A stretch of DNA of 64,000 nt from Streptomyces humidus (GTDB taxonomy: Bacteria > Actinomycetota > Actinomycetes > Streptomycetales > Streptomycetaceae): positions 58,616-122,615 of the forward strand of contig NZ_BMTL01000031.1 of NCBI RefSeq assembly GCF_014649655.1, written 5' to 3'. Below the pieces are notes generated by a model, which was given only the letters and a program-made list of their open reading frames with translations, did no database searches and was not told the origin of the DNA. The translations under genes and the position numbers were made by a program. The stretch's first letter is position 1; the number at the start of each line of letters is the position of its first letter. Positions 15,659 to 24,287 of the stretch are shown piece after piece.

Positions 15659-18600
15659 CAGCGGCTCTCCCCCGGCCAGGCGGCCCACGCGACGGCGGAC
15701 CGACGCGCCAGGTGCCGGCAGATCCTCTCGTCCTCCCGGTCCAGGCCGCGCAGGCGGTTGTGGTGCAAGTGGAGGAGAGACTCCAGGACGGAGTCGAGGT
15801 CCATGCTCTCGGCGATGCGCTCGCGGTACAGCGCCAGGTCCACGGCGCGGCGGTGCCACGCCTGGGCGAGCGCGTCGCCCCAGCCGCGGGCACGGGGCGT
15901 CGCGCGGCGAACGAGGTCGATGGCCTGGTCACTGACGCCTCGATCGACATGGGCGGGAGGCACGGGGCGGTTCGTCAGCCATCGCATGCCCTCGTCGGGG
16001 CCGAGCAGGGCGCGGACGATGTCCACCATGCCGACCGCGGCCAGCGCGCGTCCGTCGATGGGGTCGGCTCCCAGGCTCTGCAGGGCGGCGAGGGCGTAGG
16101 CCGAGTCGGCCGTGAACACCGCCTCGGCACTGCGCAGGGCGGAGCCGGGGCCGTAGCGGCCGATCTCCGGGGTGTACGTGTCGAACACGAGCCTGCTGAT
16201 GAGTCCCTCACGGCGTAGTCCGGTGGCCCATCGGGCGACCAGCTCGGTGCAGGCGGCGTACTGCCCCGGGCTGCGGGTGCGGATGCGCAGGCGCAGGTGG
16301 TCGAGGTCGTGCGGGGTGCGGTAGCGGACGAACCACCATTCGGGTGCGTCCGGGAGCTGGGCCACGAGCCGTGCGAGGTGGGTGCCGATCAGCTCCTCGA
16401 ACTGGTCGGGGTGGGTGTAGATCTTGGCGTTCAGCCAGGGTGCCCGCGCCGCCCCCGGTACGGGTCCGAGGGTGCTGTTGGTGAGCACGGGGAGGAAGCC
16501 GGAGAGCGGGTCGGGGACCGGCGAGCGGGTGCTGGTCATGGGCAGGGCGATCTCGTGGACGTGTCCGCCGATCCAGCCGTAGCTCTCCTCGGGCGGCGCC
16601 TCGGTGAGCACGGCCTGGTCTTCCCGGTCCAGGTGGGCGCGCAGGACGGCAGTGTGGGCCGGCACGTCGAGCTGCAGGCGCCGTGTCCGGTCGTCCTCCC
16701 GCAGCTCGACAGCGCCGTGGCAGTGCCACCGCTTCCGCCACCGGCCGAGGGCGTCCGTCCACTCCCGTGTGTCCGCGCCACGGCCTGGAAGGGCTTCGGC
16801 GGTCAGGTTCCAGCGGCTGGGAGAGAGGATCACGCGCCCGTAGCGGACGCGCGGTAGGAACGGCAGCCGTGCGCCCTGTGGCCCCCAGTCGAAGCCGGTC
16901 CAGGCGGGGCCGAAGGCGCGGGTCAGGTGGGCGAGGAACCGGGCCATGGGCGGGGGTTGCTTGTCCAGGGCCATGGCGTGGAAGACCTGCGGGTCCACCA
17001 CACGGCGGCGGGAGATGCTGACCAGGTAGAGGCGGGTGTGCGTGGCCGTGACCGCGAGGTCGTCGACGTCGATGAGTGTCGGCGCGGTGTCGTCGGGGCC
17101 GCGGTGCTCGCCCAACGGAATCACGTGCGGGAGATACGCGGGGACTCGGGCGACGTTCTCTGTGTGCGGGTACAGCGCCGGGAAGGACAGTTGCGCGGTC
17201 AGCGCGTTCTCGACGCCCGCGGGGGCTTGGCGGTAGATCTCGTCCAGTCCCGTGCCGGTGGCGACCGGAGTGAACCGGGAGGTGAGCGTTCCCGCGGAGC
17301 GGGCCGGTGTCACCGTAAGCGTGAAGTTCCCGCGCTCCAGAGCGGACAGGCTGTCGGCGTGCAGGCGCGCGCACATCTCCACGTGGGGCGGTGCCGCCTG
17401 CCCGGTCGGCTCGTCGTCGGCCAGGTGGTCGATCAGGTCGTCGGTGAGGACGATCTCTCTACTGCCGTCGGCCAGTGTCTGCCAGGCCAGTGCCAGCAGC
17501 CGCTCGTCACGCTCGGAGAGCGCCGGAGGCGGCGCGGTCATGCGGCTGCCGGGGTACTCGGCCGGGTAGCCGAGCCCGGCCGCCGGGTCGACGACCTCCT
17601 TCACCGGCACCAGCGTGCCGGTCCCGTATCGCTCCCAGAACGCGACCTGGTACTCGTTCCACACACCCTGGCCTGTCGGCCGACGCGTCAACCGCAGCAG
17701 CACATCGGCCGCGCTCTCCATTTCCCGCGCGACGCTTTCGGGGATCCGCGCCTCCGCGTCCAGCAGCAGGTCGACAGCCAGGGGACTGCGGCCTGCGTCG
17801 GAAAGCCGACGCAACCGCGCTGCCAGCGCCTGCCGTTGCGGCCCTTGGCGGTTCGCCGGAAGTCGGTTGTGCTCGTGTACGGCGCGTTGCACCGCTTCGA
17901 GCTCGTGCAGAACCTGTGCGACTTCGGGGACCGTGCCCGCGTCAGCGCCGTGCAGCCGCTCGACCAGGTGGGAGAGCGGATCGGTGTCGGTCATCGGCGC
18001 GCGCAGGCTGGTGATCAGAAACTTCTCCCGTACCAACGCGCCGAGCAGTACGCCGATGGCCTTCGGCTCGGTTCGGGGGAAGGAAGCGGCCAACTGCTCG
18101 GCGAGGGCAACGAAGCGGACCGGCCCGCGCGCGAGGTCCTCGATCACACGGACCGCGCTGGTGCGTCGGACGGTGGCCCCCATCGGTCCGCCGTGCGGGA
18201 CGTGCAGGCGTCCGCCGCGACGCACCGCCAGGTCGTTCAGGACCACGTCCACGCGCTCCAGCAAGTCGGGGCATGCTTCCAGACGGACGATGACGTCGTC
18301 CAGCCACTCGGTGTCCACCCGCGCCACGGCTCGGTGTGCGTCTCCCCATCTCGCGTACGGCGTGGAGCCCACGCTGACCGGTGCGACGCCCGCGAAGAGG
18401 CCGAACGGGGTCGGTCGCCCGGCGGCGCGCAGCACGTAGCGGACGGTGGCCATGGCAGCGCGCCGGACCTGCTTGGGTCGTGCCGACTGTCCGGCGAAGA
18501 TCGCGTCGACGCGCGTGGCGAGATCGCCACTCGCCTGCCGGATCGCGTCGGCGAACCGCACGTCGGCCCACACCTGCTTCAGCCACCTGCTGCACGCCTC

Positions 18601-18726
18601 CGTGTCGGACGGATCGGGCCACCATCCCGGGAGATCCGTCAACGGCATCGCGGCGGCCCGGAGCAGGGCCACGCCCGTGTGCTGGTAGAGCTTTCCGTCG
18701 CTTCCCAATTCCAGTGCCTCCACCAT
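15658..18726 (-). CDS. lanB: Class I lantibiotic dehydratase (LanB)
   Basis: 1022 aa from the ATG at 18726. The N-terminal ~700 residues form the glutamylation domain (tRNA-Glu-dependent activation of Ser/Thr), with the typical RAAAMPL start, RPTPFGLFAGVA and the PRVRYGRVILSPSRWNL region. The C-terminal ~280 residues are the SpaB-type elimination domain, with AKIYTHPDQFEELI, WWFVRYRTPHDLDHLRLRIR and DTYTPEIGRYGPG. Both halves are fused, as in classical LanB, unlike thiopeptide split systems. It follows the precursor gene after a perfect hairpin that may lower its expression relative to the peptide. Confidence 0.95.
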   Translation of the reverse strand: MVEALELGSDGKLYQHTGVALLRAAAMPLTDLPGWWPDPSDTEACSRWLKQVWADVRFADAIRQASGDLATRVDAIFAGQSARPKQVRRAAMATVRYVLRAAGRPTPFGLFAGVAPVSVGSTPYARWGDAHRAVARVDTEWLDDVIVRLEACPDLLERVDVVLNDLAVRRGGRLHVPHGGPMGATVRRTSAVRVIEDLARGPVRFVALAEQLAASFPRTEPKAIGVLLGALVREKFLITSLRAPMTDTDPLSHLVERLHGADAGTVPEVAQVLHELEAVQRAVHEHNRLPANRQGPQRQALAARLRRLSDAGRSPLAVDLLLDAEARIPESVAREMESAADVLLRLTRRPTGQGVWNEYQVAFWERYGTGTLVPVKEVVDPAAGLGYPAEYPGSRMTAPPPALSERDERLLALAWQTLADGSREIVLTDDLIDHLADDEPTGQAAPPHVEMCARLHADSLSALERGNFTLTVTPARSAGTLTSRFTPVATGTGLDEIYRQAPAGVENALTAQLSFPALYPHTENVARVPAYLPHVIPLGEHRGPDDTAPTLIDVDDLAVTATHTRLYLVSISRRRVVDPQVFHAMALDKQPPPMARFLAHLTRAFGPAWTGFDWGPQGARLPFLPRVRYGRVILSPSRWNLTAEALPGRGADTREWTDALGRWRKRWHCHGAVELREDDRTRRLQLDVPAHTAVLRAHLDREDQAVLTEAPPEESYGWIGGHVHEIALPMTSTRSPVPDPLSGFLPVLTNSTLGPVPGAARAPWLNAKIYTHPDQFEELIGTHLARLVAQLPDAPEWWFVRYRTPHDLDHLRLRIRTRSPGQYAACTELVARWATGLRREGLISRLVFDTYTPEIGRYGPGSALRSAEAVFTADSAYALAALQSLGADPIDGRALAAVGMVDIVRALLGPDEGMRWLTNRPVPPAHVDRGVSDQAIDLVRRATPRARGWGDALAQAWHRRAVDLALYRERIAESMDLDSVLESLLHLHHNRLRGLDREDERICRHLARRSAVAWAAWPGESR

Positions 18727-18742
18727 CAGTGCTGTGAACGGG

Positions 18743-18774
18743 CGGGGTCGGGAGCGGCAGCGCTCCCGACCCCG
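18743..18774 (-). terminator. perfect 14-bp hairpin between precursor and lanB (attenuator-like)
   Basis: CGGGGTCGGGAGCG (18743-18756) and CGCTCCCGACCCCG (18761-18774) pair perfectly around a GCAG tetraloop, 13 nt after the precursor stop and 16 nt before the lanB start. Stable stems here are common in lanthipeptide operons and allow partial read-through, giving an excess of precursor transcript. Confidence 0.8.
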
Positions 18775-18787
18775 TGCACGAGTGCCG

Positions 18788-18991
18788 TCAGACGGCGCTC
18801 GTGCAGGACGAGGCGCAGGACGGCTTGCACCCGTCACCGGTGCCGCACGCCTTGGGAAGCAGGTCGGCGTCGACCTCCGTGACGATGGTCAGGTCGATGT
18901 CGAACGGGTCGGCGGGCATCTCGGGGACGGCCGTCGCGGTGGACGCCTCGGTGATGGTCGTCGTGATCGGGCTGAGCGTGGTGACGGTCAT
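18788..18991 (-). CDS. lanA: FxLD-family lanthipeptide precursor (LanA)
   Basis: 67 aa. The leader contains PFDIDLTIV (residues 29-37), a variant of the F-x-L-D motif recognised by LanB. The core begins near Ala48-Cys49 and is CGTGDGCKPSCASSCTSAV, with four Cys (49, 55, 59, 63) and six Ser/Thr (51, 58, 61, 62, 64, 65), enough for up to four rings. Asp53 between two Gly is the probable site of isoaspartate formation by the methyltransferase at 13172-14395. No LanP protease or LanT transporter is adjacent, so leader removal must rely on genes elsewhere. Confidence 0.92.
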   Translation of the reverse strand: MTVTTLSPITTTITEASTATAVPEMPADPFDIDLTIVTEVDADLLPKACGTGDGCKPSCASSCTSAV

Positions 18992-19178
18992 GGCACTTCC
19001 TCTTCTGTCGGAAGGATCCGAACGGTTCGTCGTGCTGCCCGGCCGGCGCGTGGCATCACCGCGCGGCCAGGTCCTGCGTTCGCACCCTGCGGTGCGACCC
19101 CTCTCCGGACCGACCGGATTCCGTGGGGGAAATGGATGCGGAGCATCCGGAGAGGGGAGCCGAGGACACGGGCCGGAG

Positions 19179-19355
19179 CTACCGGAGCCGGCCCGTGTAG
19201 AGCATGGTCAAAGTGGTGCCGGTCACCAGGACGGGCAGGAACAGCACCTGAAAGGTGCCGAAGCCGAACCGACCGACGTACGTCACCGGATGCCGCAGCA
19301 CCCATCCGACCTGGTCGAGCAGCCGCAGAAGCGGCCGTTGCCGCATCCGGGCCAT
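19179..19355 (-). CDS. Small hydrophobic protein, one or two TM segments
   Basis: 58 aa. Its ATG at 19355 overlaps the stop of the preceding gene by one base (TGATG), indicating coupling. A basic start (MARMRQRPL) is followed by a helical segment and a strongly hydrophobic stretch (FQVLFLPVLVTGTTLTML). I do not recognise a family. It lies 187 bp upstream of the precursor on the same strand. Roles in immunity or export are conceivable but unsupported. Confidence 0.55.
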   Translation of the reverse strand: MARMRQRPLLRLLDQVGWVLRHPVTYVGRFGFGTFQVLFLPVLVTGTTLTMLYTGRLR

Positions 19356-19762
19356 CACGCCGCCGACCTCCGTGCGCCCGTGGCGCCAGCGGCATCGACG
19401 ACCGCCCACGGCGTCGTGATCAGCGCTCCGGTCCGAGCCTGCCAGGCAGCCAGGTTCGCCTTGTCCTCCTCCAGATGCCCCAGCATCACGAGCAGAGGTG
19501 TGATGATCCCGGCGGCCCTCCCCTGCTCGACCGCGGCCAAAGCGTTGTGCCAGCCCTCGCACAGGGCGCGGCTCTCGAACGGTGCCGCCCGGTCGACGTA
19601 CGTCTCGATCGCCTCCCAGCCGGCATCGGCCACGTACCGCCGTGCGCCGGCCACGCTGTGGTCGGCGGCCTCACCGAGTGACGCGGGCAGACAGGCGTAC
19701 AACACCAGGCGCGTGCCCGGGGGTACCTCGTGTGGTGCGGTCTGCCTCGCACTGCCGCTCAT
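19355..19762 (-). CDS. Resolvase-like hypothetical protein of the lanthipeptide locus
   Basis: 135 aa with a good GGAGG 9 nt before the ATG at 19762. The fold reads like a degenerate serine-recombinase N-terminal domain: a β-strand LVLYACLPAS, a helix over a short-patch GARRYVADAGWEAIETYVD, then a second strand-helix unit ending AAVEQGRAAGIITPLLVML. The catalytic Ser/Arg arrangement and a DNA-binding domain are missing, so recombination is unlikely. Related small proteins occur in Streptomyces near regulators and peptide clusters. It appears to be the first gene of the minus-strand operon leading to lanA. Confidence 0.6.
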   Translation of the reverse strand: MSGSARQTAPHEVPPGTRLVLYACLPASLGEAADHSVAGARRYVADAGWEAIETYVDRAAPFESRALCEGWHNALAAVEQGRAAGIITPLLVMLGHLEEDKANLAAWQARTGALITTPWAVVDAAGATGARRSAA

Positions 19763-19974
19763 TCCGCGTTACCTCCAGCCAGGTGAGCCGAGACGCCAAG
19801 GGTCCGGCGCCTCGACGAAAAGCCTCGCCGGGGGCAGTCGGCGGCGGTACGCCGTCAGCACGCCGTTCGTCCGCCGTCCGGCGACGCGCGAAGAGGCGGA
19901 GCCGCGGCGTACCGCCGCGGCTCAGGCGTAGCGAGGCTGATCGGTCCAGTGCTAAGCGGAAACGAGAAGCGGCG

Positions 19975-20520
19975 ATGGATGCGGTGGACGAAGAGCGCCT
20001 CTGCAGGCGGACGCCAGTACGGCGTCATTGGGTGAAGCTGGCCGATTGCACCGAGCCTTCGGGCCTCGCGCGGAGACACGTACGAGAGTTCCTCGATGGA
20101 CGTGCCGCGCCGGAGCGGGTCGACGACGCCGTTCTGATCGCCTCGGAGCTCGTGGGCAACGCGCTCAGGCACACAGCCGGCGGACCGGACTGCATGTGTG
20201 TGGAGGTCTACCGGGACGTGGCGGTACTGCGCGTCCATGACGCGGGACGGGATGTCTCCAGGGTCCGGGCACGCTCTGCGGAGGAGTCGGTGGATGAATT
20301 GAAGGGCAGTGGTCTCGGACTGCTGCTCGTCGAGGAGTTGGCCTCCGCGTGGTCCGTCCGGCCGACCGCGATCGGCAAAGAAGTGGTCGTAATTCTCGCC
20401 TTGGCCGCCAGCGGGCTACCCGAGCGCGACGTTCCTCCGCACATCCCAGCGGTACGTCCGCCCCTCACGGCGGAGTTCCACCAACTGGACGGCGGGCACG
20501 GAGAGTTCGACAGCCGGTAG
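19975..20520 (+). CDS. ATP-binding protein, HATPase_c / RsbW-like anti-sigma family
   Basis: 181 aa. GHKL-type ATPase of the stand-alone kind abundant in Streptomyces: N box DDAVLIASELVGNALRHT (about residues 44-61), G1 box VHDAGRD, and G2 box GSGLGLLLVEEL. These proteins act as anti-sigma factors or regulator kinases and often sit beside DUF397/XRE pairs. The 3' end overlaps the convergent 2H phosphoesterase by 105 bp. If that is too much, the C-terminal ~35 residues (Pro/His-rich) are dispensable extension. Confidence 0.8.
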   Translation: MDAVDEERLCRRTPVRRHWVKLADCTEPSGLARRHVREFLDGRAAPERVDDAVLIASELVGNALRHTAGGPDCMCVEVYRDVAVLRVHDAGRDVSRVRARSAEESVDELKGSGLGLLLVEELASAWSVRPTAIGKEVVVILALAASGLPERDVPPHIPAVRPPLTAEFHQLDGGHGEFDSR

Positions 20521-21120
20521 AGCGCGAAGTCCTGAGACCGTCTCCACAACGGGCGCGGCGGGGCGCCGGCGGTTGTTGTACGCGAGGCTCAGGTGCGGCC
20601 GGAATGCGGACGTCGGCTTCTTCGGGGCCAGACCGACGCTGCTCCCTGCCTTGGCCAGCACGTGGTGCAGCCGGAGCAGGGGTTCCCAGGGTCCGAGGGA
20701 CAGCCGGACGGCGCCGCGGGAGCCGGCCAGCGGCATGGCGCGTACGGAGAACGCGGAGGGCAGCAGCGCCTCGGCGTCCCGCGCCAGGCTGTCCAGCTGA
20801 CCCGGGGTGACGATGCCCGGCGTTCCGACTCGGGCGAGGGTGATGTGCAGTCCGTCCGTCGGCACCGGGTCGAGGCCGAGGGGCGCCAGCTCCTCCTGAC
20901 AGTGCCCGGCGAGAGTCGCGAGTCGTTGATCATCCGGGAAGGTCAGCATCCAGTAGTACGCCCGGCTGCCGTCCGACCAGCCGGGGCGTGCCCAGTGGTC
21001 GGTCATCTCGTCGAGTGCGCTGAACGCCGCCCAGTCGTGGGCCGCGGTGACCGCCGGATCGTGCGTGTCGGCGGGAGGCTCGGTGGGGAACGCGGCGGGA
21101 TCGGCGCTGAGCAGGGGCAC
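20416..21120 (-). CDS. 2'-5' RNA ligase family (2H phosphoesterase) protein
   Basis: 234 aa with a GTG start at 21120. The frame extends to 21288, but that part is low-complexity and Arg-rich. Two H-x-T/S motifs, HITLAR near residue 89 and HLSLAY near residue 169, sit in the symmetrical halves of the fold and form the active site of 2H enzymes. These act on cyclic or 2'-5' phosphodiesters in RNA and nucleotides. The substrate here is unknown. It is convergent with the HATPase gene. Confidence 0.8.
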   Translation of the reverse strand: MPLLSADPAAFPTEPPADTHDPAVTAAHDWAAFSALDEMTDHWARPGWSDGSRAYYWMLTFPDDQRLATLAGHCQEELAPLGLDPVPTDGLHITLARVGTPGIVTPGQLDSLARDAEALLPSAFSVRAMPLAGSRGAVRLSLGPWEPLLRLHHVLAKAGSSVGLAPKKPTSAFRPHLSLAYNNRRRPAAPVVETVSGLRALPAVELSVPAVQLVELRREGRTYRWDVRRNVALG

Positions 21121-21175
21121 CCGACGTACTCCTTCGGCTTCACACTGCCCCGGAATACGACGACACCCTCGGCGC

Positions 21176-22516
21176 CTACGACGCGGATGACGCCATGGCC
21201 AGGGCCGCTGGCTGCGAGCTCCAGGTCCGGAACTCGTCGCCATAATCGCGTACCGCCGAATGATCACGCCACGGCCCGGCCTGCTCATTCAGGTCACGGG
21301 AGCGTTGGTAGACGGAGCTGATCGGCGAGTCCCCGCACAACCGCAGGGCCTCACGGCCCAGCGCCATCGCGTGATCGATGTCCGGCGTGCGCTGCTGCAG
21401 CAACGCGGTGGCGACGTCGAGGCGTACGAGCGAACGGCTCCAGGAGGAGGTCGAGTGCTCCACCAGATCGTCGATGTGCTCGGCGTCGCGCAGTACCTGG
21501 GCCGTGTTGCGCAGCGCGACGTGTGACGTGACGGCGTTGGCCAGCGTCCGGGCCCGGCCGTACGGCGCGAAGGAGATGCAGGAGGTCAGGCCGACGGGTA
21601 CCTCGTGGAGGTCGGAGAGGCGGAGTGCCTGTCCGATGGCCTGCTCGACGGAACGCCGGTCGCCGGTCTTGCCGAGGGCCCGGGCCCGGCCGTTGGCGAG
21701 CAGGCGGATGGACTGTGCGTGGCGCGGGGCTCGCTCGACGGCCGCGGCGGCGCAGGCATCCGCCTCGTCGTACCGGCCGGCGTAGTAGAGGCCGAAGGAG
21801 AGGGTGCCGCACGCCCAGAGGTCGGTGTCCAGGTCGCCGATTTCACGGCTGAGATCCCGGGCCTCGGTGCAGTACGCCTCCGAGAGCGCGAAGTCGCCAG
21901 TGTTGACCGCCATGTAGCCGAGCAGGCCGGACGCACGGGCGGCGAGGCGGAAGAGTTCCCGGCGCGTGCGCGGGGGCTGGCGGCCGTCGAGGAAGGTGTG
22001 GGCGAGCTGCCGCACCTGGCGGGCCTGGGGGCGGAGGACGTACGGCCCGTCCTGTTCGTACCGGCTGGCGATGCCCTCCAGGGAGGAGTCGAGGAAGGCG
22101 AGCGTCGCGTCGTCGGCGTTGCTGGCCGTGAGCTGCCGGGTGCGGGCGACGATGTCCAGTGGGTTCTCGTCGTCCTCGCGTGGCGGAGGCGCACTCGTCG
22201 CCTGCTGGCCCGTGCTCGACTCCTCGTCGCGGTCGTGCGCGGAGTCGCCGTCGTACGCCGTGGAGAACAGCTCGGACACGGGTCTGCCCAGCATGTGCTC
22301 CAGAACCCGGCAGGCGTCAGGACGGGGCAGAGTCAGCAACTCCCCGCCGTACCAGCGGTCGAACTGGCGTGGAGAGACCTGGAGGGAGGCCAGGCGGGGG
22401 TCTCGGTCGAGCTCTGCCAGCCGGGCGGCGGCCCGCTCGTACTGGGCGGCGAAAGCCTCGTGCGTCGTCAGGTGCCGTTGCTGGAGCAGCTGCCGAAGCA
22501 GCGTTGTCCGTGGCAT
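21176..22516 (-). CDS. TPR-containing transcriptional regulator
   Basis: 446 aa from the ATG at 22516. The first ~80 residues form a helix-turn-helix-like domain with the VSPRQFDRWYGGEL motif seen in Streptomyces XRE/NsdA-type regulators. The rest is helical repeats (GYMAVNTGDFALSEAYCTEARD; GLYYAGRYDEADACAAAAVERA) typical of tetratricopeptide sensor domains. This class often regulates development and secondary metabolism. It is divergent from the XRE/DUF5753 gene, so 22517-22768 carries both promoters. Confidence 0.8.
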   Translation of the reverse strand: MPRTTLLRQLLQQRHLTTHEAFAAQYERAAARLAELDRDPRLASLQVSPRQFDRWYGGELLTLPRPDACRVLEHMLGRPVSELFSTAYDGDSAHDRDEESSTGQQATSAPPPREDDENPLDIVARTRQLTASNADDATLAFLDSSLEGIASRYEQDGPYVLRPQARQVRQLAHTFLDGRQPPRTRRELFRLAARASGLLGYMAVNTGDFALSEAYCTEARDLSREIGDLDTDLWACGTLSFGLYYAGRYDEADACAAAAVERAPRHAQSIRLLANGRARALGKTGDRRSVEQAIGQALRLSDLHEVPVGLTSCISFAPYGRARTLANAVTSHVALRNTAQVLRDAEHIDDLVEHSTSSWSRSLVRLDVATALLQQRTPDIDHAMALGREALRLCGDSPISSVYQRSRDLNEQAGPWRDHSAVRDYGDEFRTWSSQPAALAMASSAS

Positions 22517-22768
22517 GGCCCACCCTCCTGGTGCGGCGTGCAGGAACGACGCGGAGGCGGCGGCCCGCAGCCCTGCTCGGCGAGCAGCGCGTGCCGGTAG
22601 CGAGGTCGTGGCCGTGCTCGCCCATCGGTCGGCTGCGGCGCACGCCCGTACCAACGCGCGCCGCGACTCCTGACAGCATGCCGACGCAACCACCAACTAG
22701 GCAATATGTCTGGTGAAGTTGACCCGTATGGGTTGTAGAGGCGTCGCCGGTACGGAGAGACTTCCGGC

Positions 22769-23650
22769 ATGGCCTTGAAGAGAAGCCTGGTCCCGCAGTC
22801 GGTGTACCGGCGACAGCTCGCGGCACGGCTGAAGGAACTGCGTGACGCAACCGGGCTCACCCTCACCGAGGTCGCCGACCAACTGGAGGTCAACCAGGGG
22901 TCGCTGAGCCGGATCGAGAACGGCGAACGCGGTACGACGCCGGTCCTCGTCCGGGCACTGCTGGACCTGTACGGCGTCAAAGACGAGGACCGGCGCGCCG
23001 ACGTGCTCGACCTCGTACGGGCAGACAAGGAACAGCAGAAGCCCTGGTGGCGGAAGTACTCGACAGTGCTCACCCCGACCCGCTACGACGGATACCTCGC
23101 GCTGGAGGCCGGCGCGACACACCTCGCCAGCTACCAGCCGATGCTCGTGCCGGGGCTGCTCCAAACCGAGGATTACGCGCGTGCCGTGATCTCCCAGATG
23201 AGGAAGGACCTGTCCCCGCCGCAGGTCGAGTCCCTGGTCAGGGTCCGCATGGAGCGGCAGAACAGCCGCTTGGGTGGTGAGACCCCCGCCAGACTCTGGG
23301 CGATCCTCGACGAAGCCGTGCTGCGCAGGACTGTCGGCTCTGAAGAAGTGATGCGCGACCAGATGCGGAAGCTGGTGGAGGCGAGCGAGCGGCCGAACGT
23401 CATCGTGCAGCTGCTGCCTTTCTCGCTCGGCGCGCATCCCGGGCTGTACGGCCCGTTCGTCATCCTGACGTTCCCGCACCCCACGCCGGACCTGGTGTGG
23501 CTGGAGAATCCCAAGAACTCCGTGTATCTCGAGTCCCCAGAGGATGTGGAGAACTACACGGACATCTTTGACCAGTTGAGGAGCACTGCCCTCGACCCGT
23601 CGGAGACCCGCACCCGCATCGCACGCATCAGCAAGGAGCTCGAAGAGTGA
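22769..23650 (+). CDS. XRE-family regulator with DUF5753 domain
   Basis: 293 aa. N-terminal helix-turn-helix at about residues 15-70 (LTLTEVADQLEVNQGSLSRI ENGER). The C-terminal DUF5753 domain begins at the motif LVPGLLQTEDYARAVI and continues through RQNSR, LWAILDEAVLRR and VQLLPFSLGAHPGLYG. Members form pairs with DUF397 proteins and regulate development or toxin/antitoxin-like responses (Scr1/BldB-type). The stop overlaps the DUF397 GTG start by four bases. Confidence 0.9.
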   Translation: MALKRSLVPQSVYRRQLAARLKELRDATGLTLTEVADQLEVNQGSLSRIENGERGTTPVLVRALLDLYGVKDEDRRADVLDLVRADKEQQKPWWRKYSTVLTPTRYDGYLALEAGATHLASYQPMLVPGLLQTEDYARAVISQMRKDLSPPQVESLVRVRMERQNSRLGGETPARLWAILDEAVLRRTVGSEEVMRDQMRKLVEASERPNVIVQLLPFSLGAHPGLYGPFVILTFPHPTPDLVWLENPKNSVYLESPEDVENYTDIFDQLRSTALDPSETRTRIARISKELEE

Positions 23651-23898
23651 GCACGCCCAGCACGTCCGCCCCGCGCAATGTCACGACAGCTCCGTACGAC
23701 GTCAATCTCGCGCACGTGCGGTGGCAGAAGAGCTCGTACAGCGGGGGCGCCAACGACTGCGTGGAGGTCGCGGATCTGGGCGAACACGCCGCAGTGCGTG
23801 ACTCCAAGGACATCGCCCGTTCTCCGTTGCTGTTTTCGAAGGCGGCGATGCGCGCGTTGTTCAGCGGGATCGCCCGCAGGTCAAGCGGTGAGCGCTAG
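23647..23898 (+). CDS. DUF397 domain-containing protein
   Basis: 83 aa with a GTG start overlapping the upstream XRE gene. The signature WQKSSYSGGANDCVEVA followed by VRDSKD is diagnostic of DUF397. In the family these small proteins act with the neighbouring XRE/DUF5753 regulator, probably as its ligand or antagonist. Confidence 0.9.
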   Translation: MSTPSTSAPRNVTTAPYDVNLAHVRWQKSSYSGGANDCVEVADLGEHAAVRDSKDIARSPLLFSKAAMRALFSGIARRSSGER

Positions 23899-24287
23899 GG
23901 CTGAGAAGAGATCTGGGGCGTGAGGAGGAAGTCATGATGGTGGTCGTGGTGGGCGCACACACGTCCCTCACAGCTGGCGCGATGCGGGGGCCGTACCTTG
24001 TCGAGCCTTGGGCGAAACCCGGGCGTGGAGCCTGACGTCGCTCGACGTCTTCCGGAGGATCGCCGAGGGCGGCACAACCGGTGTCCGGCTGGTGAGCGGG
24101 TGGAGGCCGCTCGGCACCCTGTTGAAACACCGCCGTGGAGCGAGCTGCTCCCCGATTTCCGGCATGTCGACTCCTCCGAGCTTCCCAACGATTTCGGGCC
24201 ACCTCCTCCCGCCGCACTTGTCGCCCATCTCCCGTTGCTCGGGAATATTCTCTGAAAGAAGCCAGGATCCGTGTGTGGCGAGGTGAG
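23899..24287. other. intergenic stretch before the phosphorothioation island
   Basis: No convincing gene on either strand. The last ~60 bases are AT-richer (GGGAATATTC around 24241) and probably hold the promoter of the methyltransferase gene. No attachment-site repeat is recognised here. Confidence 0.5.

Noticed and set aside
16927..18882. 651-codon open frame on the plus strand
   Set aside because: It is the antisense of lanB. The translation is Arg/Gly-rich with no domain.
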